12,870 nt of DNA, taken from NCBI GenBank assembly GCA_003446735.1, contig DMCJ01000182.1:1-12870 (forward strand). The letters are read 5' to 3'. The position numbers and the translations under genes were made by a program. The notes beneath the pieces were generated by a model. The model searched no databases. It saw only the letters and a list, made by a program, of their open reading frames with translations, and was not told the origin of the DNA. Position 1 is the first letter of the stretch; every line of letters starts with the position of its first letter. Shown in pieces: positions 1 through 6,277 of the stretch. Source of the DNA: Lachnospiraceae bacterium. Lineage in GTDB: Bacteria; Bacillota; Clostridia; Lachnospirales; Lachnospiraceae.

Positions 1-127
1 TAAGGATCGGAAGATAAAGGCTTCCAAAGACCGTTACCAAAGTAAGGGCCAATGATACGAAAAGGCAGATGGGATGCCTGAACACTCTCTTTAAGAGGCT
101 TTTAAATGTCTTTTTGTTATCGCTCAT
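1..127 (-). CDS. ABC exporter half-transporter, second subunit (5' fragment)
   Basis: Only the first 42 codons lie in the window; the gene continues past its left edge. The N-terminus is a short basic cytoplasmic stretch (MSDNKKTFKSLLKRVFRHP) followed by a hydrophobic helix. This is the usual start of the partner half of a heterodimeric ABC exporter. The ATG overlaps the 3' end of the upstream ABC gene by 11 bases, in a different frame. A GGAGG ribosome binding site at 134-138 lies 6 bases upstream, inside the preceding gene, which points to translational coupling. Because the upstream half carries a degenerate catalytic site, this subunit should supply the intact Walker B glutamate and H-loop histidine; that is inference, since its ATPase domain is not visible. 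Identity rests on context plus the N-terminal pattern. Confidence 0.75.
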   Translation of the reverse strand, partial: MSDNKKTFKSLLKRVFRHPICLFVSLALTLVTVFGSLYLPIL

Positions 128-1910
128 CTGACGCCTCCTTGTTTCCGGATTCGTATATCTCCCTGTATACGCTGCAGGTCTTAAGAAGCTGCTCGTGTCT
201 GCCGATACCGCAGATATTGCCGTCATCAAGGACGATTATCTTATCGGCATCCGCTATACCGACGGTCCGCTGAGTGACCATAAGTACCGTCGGATCATAA
301 TCAAGTTCGCTTATCCTTTTCCTTAGTTTCGCATCTGTTGCATAATCAAGCGCAGATGAAGAATCATCTAAGATAAGGATCTCGGGTCTTCTTACCAATG
401 CTCTTGCGATCGTAAGGCGCTGTTTCTGTCCGCCGGAGAAATTCCTTCCTCCCTGCTCTACCTCGGCTTCAACGTTTCCTTCCCTGCCGGATACGATCTC
501 GTCCGAGACCGAAACATATAGAGCCTCCTTTAAAGCCTGTTCGGAGGCATCTTCGTTTCCGAATAATACGTTGCTCTTTATCGTGCCCTTAAATAATGAT
601 GTCTTCTGGGGAACGAAACCTATCTTATGACGTAACTCTTCTTTTTCATATTCCCTGACATCACGTCCGTCTATAAGTATCCTTCCCTTACCCGCATTAT
701 AAAATCCGGGCACCAGGCTTATAAGAGATGATTTGCCGCTTCCGGTAGAACCTATTATTCCGATCTTCTCACCGCGTTTTACGGAAAAGCTGATATCCGA
801 CAGAACATCATCCGAAAGTCCTTCATATCTGAAAGATACGTTTTCAAATCTGATATGATCGGCTTTGTCATTATCGCTGTCAGAGTTATCACCGCTGTCT
901 TTATGTCTGTCCGTATCATCCCGGTCATCCTTAGCAGAGCTCCCGATAATGGTGTCATCCTTTCCTTCAACGGGGATGGCGAGCACTTCGCTTATCCTCG
1001 ATGCACAGGCAAACGCCTTGGTAAGTGTAACAATGAGATTTGCAAGCTTTACGAGCTCTATTAATATCTGTGACATGTAATTTACAAGTGCAACGACATC
1101 GCCCTGTTTGAGAACCCCGTTATAAACTGCCAGAGCACCCTGATCTAAAAGAAGTATAAGGGAGATATTTACGATCACATATGTAAGAGGGTTTAAAAGC
1201 GCTGATATCCTTCCGGCAAAAAGAGCACTTGATGCATGCTCATGATTCTTTTGGGTAAATCTCTTTACCTCCTCGTCTTCCTTGTGAAAAGCACGCAGCA
1301 CCCTTACTCCGGTCAGGTTTTCCCTTACAAGGAGCGTCACATTATCAAGTGCCTTCTGGACCCTTTTGTACATGGGGATATTTATGAAAACTATAGCAAA
1401 AACCACGAGTGAGAGAACGGGAAGCGCGTAGACGAAAATAACGGCATCCTTCCCGCCGACATAAAGCCCCATGATGACGGCACCAAGGACTATAAAGGGC
1501 GAGCGCAGGAAAAGACGCAGGAACATGTTAACGCCGTTCTGCGTCTGATTTATATCGCTTGTCATTCGTGTTATGAGCGTGGAAGTTCCTGCCTTATCCT
1601 GGGAGGAAAAAGACATGGACAGGATATGTGAAAACAGATCATGGCGAAGCTTTCCGGCAAATCCGGTAGCTGCTTTGGCCGCAAAATACTGGGCGGTAAC
1701 GGCACTTGCAAATCCCACCAATCCGAGCAGGATCATGACAAGGCACATTTTGATGATGTAGGGCGTATCTCCTCTTGATATCCCGACGTTTATGATCTTA
1801 GCGACCACAAGCGGGATGATAAGCTCAAAAGAAGCTTCAAGCATCTTAAATAACGGTGCGAGTACGCATTCTAACTTATAATCTTTCAGATATTTAAGTA
1901 AACCCTTCAT
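117..1910 (-). CDS. ABC exporter half-transporter with a degenerate ATPase site (TM287/YheI-like)
   Basis: This 597-residue half-transporter has an N-terminal six-helix membrane domain (about residues 15-310) fused to an ATPase domain (about 352-590). Visible motifs are Walker A GSTGSGKS (387-394), Q-loop Q435, signature FSGGQ (491-495) and Walker B ILILDD (511-516). The usual catalytic glutamate is Asp516, and the H-loop histidine is Gln547 (VTQRT). This pair of changes is known in the non-catalytic half of heterodimeric Firmicutes/Thermotoga exporters such as TM287/288, and the overlapping downstream gene fits as the partner. The substrate is unknown; drug or lipid-like export is typical of the family. 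Residues about 316-351 form an acidic Asp/Ser-rich linker between the domains, which is unusual. The ATG is 8 bases past the engB stop, with AGGAG at 1922-1926 overlapping the end of engB, so the gene is probably cotranscribed with engB. Confidence 0.9.
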   Translation of the reverse strand: MKGLLKYLKDYKLECVLAPLFKMLEASFELIIPLVVAKIINVGISRGDTPYIIKMCLVMILLGLVGFASAVTAQYFAAKAATGFAGKLRHDLFSHILSMSFSSQDKAGTSTLITRMTSDINQTQNGVNMFLRLFLRSPFIVLGAVIMGLYVGGKDAVIFVYALPVLSLVVFAIVFINIPMYKRVQKALDNVTLLVRENLTGVRVLRAFHKEDEEVKRFTQKNHEHASSALFAGRISALLNPLTYVIVNISLILLLDQGALAVYNGVLKQGDVVALVNYMSQILIELVKLANLIVTLTKAFACASRISEVLAIPVEGKDDTIIGSSAKDDRDDTDRHKDSGDNSDSDNDKADHIRFENVSFRYEGLSDDVLSDISFSVKRGEKIGIIGSTGSGKSSLISLVPGFYNAGKGRILIDGRDVREYEKEELRHKIGFVPQKTSLFKGTIKSNVLFGNEDASEQALKEALYVSVSDEIVSGREGNVEAEVEQGGRNFSGGQKQRLTIARALVRRPEILILDDSSSALDYATDAKLRKRISELDYDPTVLMVTQRTVGIADADKIIVLDDGNICGIGRHEQLLKTCSVYREIYESGNKEASDER

Positions 1911-1918
1911 TTAAGGCA

Positions 1919-2515
1919 TTACTCCTGACTTTCGAGAATGACGGAATCTATATACTCACAGATCTCATCTCTGCCCTGTTTGGAAAGAGACGAATAGGAA
2001 AAGACCTTACTGTCCTTTGAAAGTCCCAGTGTATCTTTTATAAGCTTTTGCTGCTTACCGACCTGGGACCTTTTTATCTTGTCAAGCTTTGTCATTATGA
2101 TGACGGGCTCATATCCGCTCTTTTTTATGAACTCGTACATCTGTATGTCGTTCTTATTCGGGGCATGACGGATGTCCACAAGAAGGAAGATGGATTTAAG
2201 CATCTTTGATCCTTTAAGATACCTTTCAACCATCTTGCCCCATTTGGCCTTGATCTCGGTCGATGCATCCGCGTAGCCGTAGCCGGGAAGATCGACAAAA
2301 TAGAGTTCTTTATTAATATTATAGAAATTTACGGTCTGCGTCTTACCGGGCTTTGAGGAAGTCCGCGCAAGGCTTTTTCTGTTCATGAGTCCGTTGATAA
2401 GGGATGACTTTCCGACATTGCTCTTTCCCGCAAATGCTATCTCGGGAAGAGTGTTTTCGGGGAATGTGCTCGTCACTCCGCAGACTGTTTCAAGTTCGCA
2501 TGTCTTTATTATCAT
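1919..2515 (-). CDS. engB: Ribosome-biogenesis GTP-binding protein EngB/YsxC
   Basis: EngB (YsxC/YihA) is a small cytoplasmic TRAFAC-class GTPase needed for assembly of the large ribosomal subunit. With the start chosen here the protein has 198 residues, the usual family length. All G motifs are visible: G1 GKSNVGKS (30-37), G2 Thr59 within GKTQT, G3 DLPG (75-78) in the family-typical DLPGYGYA, G4 TKLD (142-145) and G5 around SSL (175-177). An in-frame ATG at 2536 would add seven residues, but it sits inside the 3' arm of a perfect hairpin. The ATG at 2515 follows a weak GGA-containing site and gives the conserved MIIK..ELETVCG N-terminus, so I prefer it. The gene follows clpX, a common Firmicutes position, usually with lon in between; lon is missing here. 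An ABC exporter gene follows after 8 bases. Confidence 0.93.
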   Translation of the reverse strand: MIIKTCELETVCGVTSTFPENTLPEIAFAGKSNVGKSSLINGLMNRKSLARTSSKPGKTQTVNFYNINKELYFVDLPGYGYADASTEIKAKWGKMVERYLKGSKMLKSIFLLVDIRHAPNKNDIQMYEFIKKSGYEPVIIMTKLDKIKRSQVGKQQKLIKDTLGLSKDSKVFSYSSLSKQGRDEICEYIDSVILESQE

Positions 2516-2521
2516 GATCTT

Positions 2522-2557
2522 TCCAAAAAGAATCATGCCGCCCGAAAAGGCGGCATG
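2522..2557 (-). terminator. Intrinsic terminator or attenuator between clpX and engB
   Basis: Perfect 9-bp stem (arms 2534-2542 and 2549-2557, CATGCCGCC with its complement) and a 6-base loop. On the minus strand it is followed by the U-rich run AUUCUUUUU (2525-2533). It lies 7 bases past the clpX stop, so it probably ends or reduces the tig-clpP-clpX transcript. I see no good promoter between it and engB, so partial read-through into engB is likely. Confidence 0.75.
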
Positions 2558-2564
2558 GAGTTAT

Positions 2565-3869
2565 TTATTTTGCTTCCTTTAAAGGCTTTTCGAGGGATAT
2601 GGGCTGAACCTTTTCCTTCTTTTTTTCAGGGACCTTATCGCCCCGCCTTTCTATAAGGGGTTCTTCCTTGCCGTTTACACAAGCTTTGGTGATCGTTACC
2701 GAAGCGATCGTGTCGTCGGAAGGGATGTTGTACATGGTCTCAAGCATCGCCTTTTCTATGATGGCACGAAGTCCTCTTGCTCCGGTCTTTCTTTCCATTG
2801 CAAGTCTTGCTATCTCTTTTACGGCATCCTCTTCGAATTTAAGCTCGACTTCATCCATATCAAGAAGTGCCTGATACTGCTTTACAAGCGCATTCTTAGG
2901 CTCGGTAAGGATCTTTACAAGGGCATCCTCGTCAAGACCGTCAAGGCTTATGGATATCGGAACACGTCCGACGAATTCGGGGATGAGTCCGTATTTAACA
3001 AGATCCTGTGCCGTAACTTCTTTAAGAACATCGGCTACATCACGGCTGGATTTGCTTACGACCTCGGCATTAAAACCGATCGCCTTCTTATCCATTCTGG
3101 TCTCGATTATCTTCTCAAGTCCGTCAAATGCACCACCGCATATAAACAGGATATTGGATGTGTCTATATGGATGAGCTCCTGATGGGGATGCTTCCTGCC
3201 TCCCTGAGGGGGCACGCTTGCTTCCGTTCCTTCTATGATCTTAAGGAGGGCCTGCTGAACACCTTCACCCGATACATCTCTGGTGATGGAGACATTCTCT
3301 CCCTTTTTGGTGATCTTATCGATCTCATCGATATATACGATGCCAAGACTGGCTCTTTCCACATCATCATCTGCAGCCTGAATGAGCTTTAAGAGGATAT
3401 TCTCAACGTCCTCACCTACGTAACCTGCTTCCGTTAAAGTAGTCGCATCGGCTATGGCAAAAGGAACGTTTATTATCTTTGCAAGTGTCTGCGCCAGATA
3501 GGTCTTTCCCGAACCGGTAGGTCCTATCATTATGATATTGCTCTTCTGGAGCTCCACATCCTGCTTCTTGCCCTGAGTAACTCTCTTGTAGTGATTATAT
3601 ACGGCAACGGAAAGGACTTTCTTGGCCTCTTCCTGTCCTACCACATATTCATCCAGAAATTCTTTGATCTCTGCGGGCTTTAAGAGATTTATCTCATATT
3701 CTTCTTTTAAAGTCTGCTCATCATCGAGTTCTTCTTCGATTATCTCATTACAGATATCGACACACTCATCGCATATGAACGCACCGTTAAGTCCGGCGAT
3801 CATCTTCATTACCTGATCCTGTGACTTACCGCAGAATGAGCATTTGATCTTCTCTCCGGGTGTTTTCAT
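2565..3869 (-). CDS. clpX: ATP-dependent Clp protease ATP-binding subunit ClpX
   Basis: ClpX is the hexameric AAA+ unfoldase that recognises tagged substrates and threads them into ClpP. The 434-residue protein has the N-terminal zinc-binding domain (Cys10, Cys13, Cys33, Cys36). Its AAA+ core shows Walker A GPTGSGKT (116-123), the GYVG pore loop (149-152), Walker B IVYIDE (177-182), the RKH loop (225-227), the ClpP-binding IGF loop (264-266), a likely arginine finger R302, and sensor II GARGLR (363-368). The C-terminal tail after residue about 410 is Lys/Glu-rich and probably disordered. The start follows GGGAG (3878-3882) by 8 bases, 21 bases after the clpP stop, so the gene is in the tig-clpP operon. 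Length and all catalytic motifs are normal. Confidence 0.98.
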   Translation of the reverse strand: MKTPGEKIKCSFCGKSQDQVMKMIAGLNGAFICDECVDICNEIIEEELDDEQTLKEEYEINLLKPAEIKEFLDEYVVGQEEAKKVLSVAVYNHYKRVTQGKKQDVELQKSNIIMIGPTGSGKTYLAQTLAKIINVPFAIADATTLTEAGYVGEDVENILLKLIQAADDDVERASLGIVYIDEIDKITKKGENVSITRDVSGEGVQQALLKIIEGTEASVPPQGGRKHPHQELIHIDTSNILFICGGAFDGLEKIIETRMDKKAIGFNAEVVSKSSRDVADVLKEVTAQDLVKYGLIPEFVGRVPISISLDGLDEDALVKILTEPKNALVKQYQALLDMDEVELKFEEDAVKEIARLAMERKTGARGLRAIIEKAMLETMYNIPSDDTIASVTITKACVNGKEEPLIERRGDKVPEKKKEKVQPISLEKPLKEAK

Positions 3870-3890
3870 TCATTAATCTCCCGACCGGTA

Positions 3891-4499
3891 TCAGTCTTCT
3901 TTTTCGTGCTTGTCAGTCTCCCTGTCGGTAACGATCTTATCTATAAGGCCGTATTCAAGGGCTTCCTGAGCACTCATCCAGTTATCTCTGTCGGTATCCT
4001 TAGCCACGATCTCAATGGGCTTTCCGGTATTTTCCGAAAGAGTCTTGTTTAATTTTTCCTTTGTACGAAGGATGTGCTTTGCAGCTATCTCGATCTCGGT
4101 AGCCTGGCCCTGTGAACCGCCTGAAGGCTGATGGATCATGATCTCGGAATTGGGAAGTGCAAATCTCTTTCCCTTTGCTCCTCCGGCAAGAAGGAACGCT
4201 CCCATGGATGCTGCCATACCTACGCATATCGTGGAAACATCACATTTGATGTAATGCATGGTATCATATATACCCCATCCGGCGGAAACACTTCCTCCGG
4301 GTGAATTGATGTATAAATGGATGTCCTTATCGGGATCCTCAGCCTCTAAGAATAAGAGCTGAGCGATAACGACGCTTGCAGAGGTATCGTTTACTTCCTC
4401 GCCCAAAAAGATGATACGGTCTTTTAAGAGCCTGGAATAAATATCGTAGGAACGCTCTCCTCTGCTTGTCTGCTCAATGACATAAGGGATCAAACTCAT
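3891..4499 (-). CDS. clpP: ATP-dependent Clp protease proteolytic subunit ClpP
   Basis: ClpP is the self-compartmentalised serine protease that degrades proteins delivered by ClpX (or ClpC/ClpA). The 202-residue protein carries the full catalytic triad: Ser98 in GMAASMG, His123 in MIHQP and Asp172 in RDNW. The spacing matches characterised Firmicutes ClpP. The N-terminus (MSLIPYVIEQT) fits the axial-loop segment of mature ClpP, with little or no propeptide. The ATG overlaps the tig stop as ATGA (4496-4499), and a perfect AAGGAGG site at 4510-4516 lies 10 bases upstream within tig. Translation is therefore probably coupled to trigger factor. clpX follows after 21 bases. No CtsR-type repeat or CIRCE element is seen upstream of the operon, so heat-shock control of the usual Bacillus kind is not evident. 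Confidence 0.98.
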   Translation of the reverse strand: MSLIPYVIEQTSRGERSYDIYSRLLKDRIIFLGEEVNDTSASVVIAQLLFLEAEDPDKDIHLYINSPGGSVSAGWGIYDTMHYIKCDVSTICVGMAASMGAFLLAGGAKGKRFALPNSEIMIHQPSGGSQGQATEIEIAAKHILRTKEKLNKTLSENTGKPIEIVAKDTDRDNWMSAQEALEYGLIDKIVTDRETDKHEKED

Positions 4500-5791
4500 T
4501 TCTTTTTAACCTCCTTGGCATTCTCAGCCAAAAACTCACCGGCTTTGGTCATGGAAAGGTCTTTCTTTATCTCTTCCTTTCCTTCCTCGCCTACCATATC
4601 CTTAACTTCTTCGATATCCATCTTATAGGATTCGCTGATCTTCTTGTATTCTTCCTCAAGATCCTCATCGGAAACTGTGATGTTTTCCTTCTTTACGATC
4701 TCTTCGAGCACGAGCCTTGACTGGATACGCTTAAGAGCCTGGGGCTTCATATCCTCTTCGAACTTCTCTCTTGTCTGGCCCGTAAACTGCATATACTGCT
4801 CGAGGTTAAGACCCTGCATGGAAAGACGCTGGGAGTACTCCTGGATCATCTGACGCATTACGGTCTCTACATAAGGATCGGGAATATCCATTTCACTGTC
4901 TTCTACGACCGCATCGATGGCTGCCATTTCCTTCTGGTCCTTAGCGCCCTTCTCCTTGCGCTCTCTTATCTGCTTCTTGACATCTTCCTTATATTCTTCG
5001 AGTGTTTCGAATTCGGAAACTTCTCCCGCAAATTCATCATCAAGCTCGGGAAGCTCCTTAACCTTTATCTCATTGATATGAACCTTGAAGAGTGCGGGCT
5101 TTCCGGCAAGCTCTTTCGCATGATATTCCTCGGGGAAAGTAACTTCCACATTAACATCATCGCCTACATTCTTTCCGATGAGCTGATCTTCGAATGTATC
5201 TATGAAGGAATGGGAACCGATGGTAAGCTCGTAGTTTTCACCCTTACCGCCTTCGAAGCTCTTGCCGCCGACAAAACCTTCAAAGTCGATGACTGCGATA
5301 TCCTTCTCCTGTACTGCACGGTCATCTACGGATACCATTCTCGCATTGTTCTCGCGCTCTCTGTTTATGACCTGCTCGATCTCTTCCTCGGTGGGCTCTG
5401 TCTCGATCTTTTCGATCTCAACTCCCTTATATTTACCAAGCTTTACTTCGGGCTTTAATGCTACGGTAGCGGTAAATACCATGGGCTGTCCGGCAACAAG
5501 TGTAACGATATCGATCTCGGGTGCGGAAACTATCTCCTCTTCGCACTCATCATATGCGTCGGCATATGCTTTCTGGACGATGTTGTTTGCAGCCTGCTCC
5601 AAGAAGAAGTCCTTTCCGTACATCTTCTCTACTACGCTTCTTGAAACCTTTCCCTTTCTGAAGCCGGGAATGTTGATCTTATTCTTATTTCTCCTGAATG
5701 CTTCTTCTGTAGCCTTATCAACATCATCGGCGCTTACTTCGATAGTAAGGACCGCCATATTATGTTCTTTCTTTTCGATGGTGTAACTCAT
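4496..5791 (-). CDS. tig: Trigger factor (ribosome-associated chaperone, peptidyl-prolyl isomerase)
   Basis: Trigger factor binds at the ribosomal exit tunnel and helps nascent chains fold. The 431-residue length matches the family (about 430). The N-terminal ribosome-binding domain (1-115) has the signature loop GFRKGK (43-48), but the next residues are VSR where many homologues have APR, so the conserved proline is Ser50. An FKBP-type isomerase domain covers about 150-245 (VIDFEGFVGGKSFEGG and TFPEEYH are typical). The helical chaperone domain fills the rest and is rich in Glu/Lys. AGGAG at 5801-5805 sits 9 bases before the ATG, and a consensus sigma-A promoter lies just upstream, so this is the first gene of tig-clpP-clpX. 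The stop codon overlaps the clpP start by four bases. Confidence 0.97.
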   Translation of the reverse strand: MSYTIEKKEHNMAVLTIEVSADDVDKATEEAFRRNKNKINIPGFRKGKVSRSVVEKMYGKDFFLEQAANNIVQKAYADAYDECEEEIVSAPEIDIVTLVAGQPMVFTATVALKPEVKLGKYKGVEIEKIETEPTEEEIEQVINRERENNARMVSVDDRAVQEKDIAVIDFEGFVGGKSFEGGKGENYELTIGSHSFIDTFEDQLIGKNVGDDVNVEVTFPEEYHAKELAGKPALFKVHINEIKVKELPELDDEFAGEVSEFETLEEYKEDVKKQIRERKEKGAKDQKEMAAIDAVVEDSEMDIPDPYVETVMRQMIQEYSQRLSMQGLNLEQYMQFTGQTREKFEEDMKPQALKRIQSRLVLEEIVKKENITVSDEDLEEEYKKISESYKMDIEEVKDMVGEEGKEEIKKDLSMTKAGEFLAENAKEVKKK

Positions 5792-5843
5792 TATAAAAAT
5801 CTCCTGTCTGAACGTAGTCTGTCTGTATTGCGACAGCCCTCAA

Positions 5844-5872
5844 ATTATAACATATAAGCCTTTCTGTGTCAA
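5844..5872 (-). promoter_or_regulatory. Consensus sigma-A promoter of the tig-clpP-clpX operon
   Basis: On the minus strand, TTGACA (5867-5872) is followed by exactly 17 bases and then TATAAT (5844-5849): a 6/6 plus 6/6 match to the vegetative consensus with ideal spacing. Transcription should start near 5837, leaving a leader of roughly 45 bases before tig. The leader holds only a weak 5-bp hairpin (CTGTC/GACAG) and a short CAGACAG direct repeat. The promoter lies in the 105-base gap after ridA, where I see no terminator, so read-through from the upstream signalling operon may add to expression. Confidence 0.92.
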
Positions 5873-5896
5873 AGAAACCGACGCATTTAACAGCTT

Positions 5897-6277
5897 TTAT
5901 CCTATGTAAGCCGTAACTTCCACTTCGCAGAGTACGTTTTTGGGAAGTGTCTTTACCGCAACACAGCTCCTTGCGGGAGCATCCTCGGTAAAATAAGAAG
6001 CATAGACCTCGTTAAATGCGGCAAAATCTCCCATATCGGCAAGGAAGCAGCTTGTCTTTACGACTGCGGAATAATCCACGCCGGCTTCCTTTAATATCTC
6101 TCCCACATTCATAAGAGCCTGCTTTGCCTGGACCTTTATATCACCCTGTGCTATCTCTCCGGTCTCAGGGATGATCGGGATCTGACCCGAAGCAAAGAGA
6201 AAGCCTCCTGCTATAACCGCCTGTGAATAGGGTCCTATAGCCGCAGGAGCCTTGTCAGTCTTTATTATTTTCTTCAT
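5897..6277 (-). CDS. ridA: RidA family 2-iminobutanoate/2-iminopropanoate deaminase
   Basis: RidA (YjgF/YER057c/UK114) hydrolyses reactive enamine/imine intermediates released by PLP enzymes such as threonine dehydratase, protecting other PLP enzymes; it acts in the cytoplasm as a trimer. The protein has 126 residues from the chosen ATG, the usual size. Conserved active-site elements are present (numbering one higher if the adjacent GTG at 6280 is used): GPYSQA near 17, ASGQ near 30, FNEVY near 89, the key arginine in PARSCVAV near 103, and CEVEVTA near the end with the catalytic glutamate. AGGAGG at 6287-6292 serves either start. The start overlaps the 3' end of the HD-GYP gene by 23 bases in another frame, so translation is probably coupled. 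A link between RidA chemistry and the signalling genes is not evident. Confidence 0.95.
   Translation of the reverse strand: MKKIIKTDKAPAAIGPYSQAVIAGGFLFASGQIPIIPETGEIAQGDIKVQAKQALMNVGEILKEAGVDYSAVVKTSCFLADMGDFAAFNEVYASYFTEDAPARSCVAVKTLPKNVLCEVEVTAYIG

Noticed and set aside
2516..2536. Longer EngB start at ATG 2536
   Set aside because: That ATG lies in the 3' arm of the hairpin after clpX, and the resulting seven extra residues are outside the conserved EngB N-terminus; ATG 2515 fits better.
5262..5786. 174-codon plus-strand open frame opposite tig
   Set aside because: It is antisense to a well-conserved gene, Ser-rich in composition as expected from the complement of Glu/Lys-rich coding sequence, and has no recognisable domain.
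5850..5890. CtsR operator upstream of tig
   Set aside because: Only a single TTTGAC-like heptad is present, and it is the -35 element; no tandem second heptad exists.
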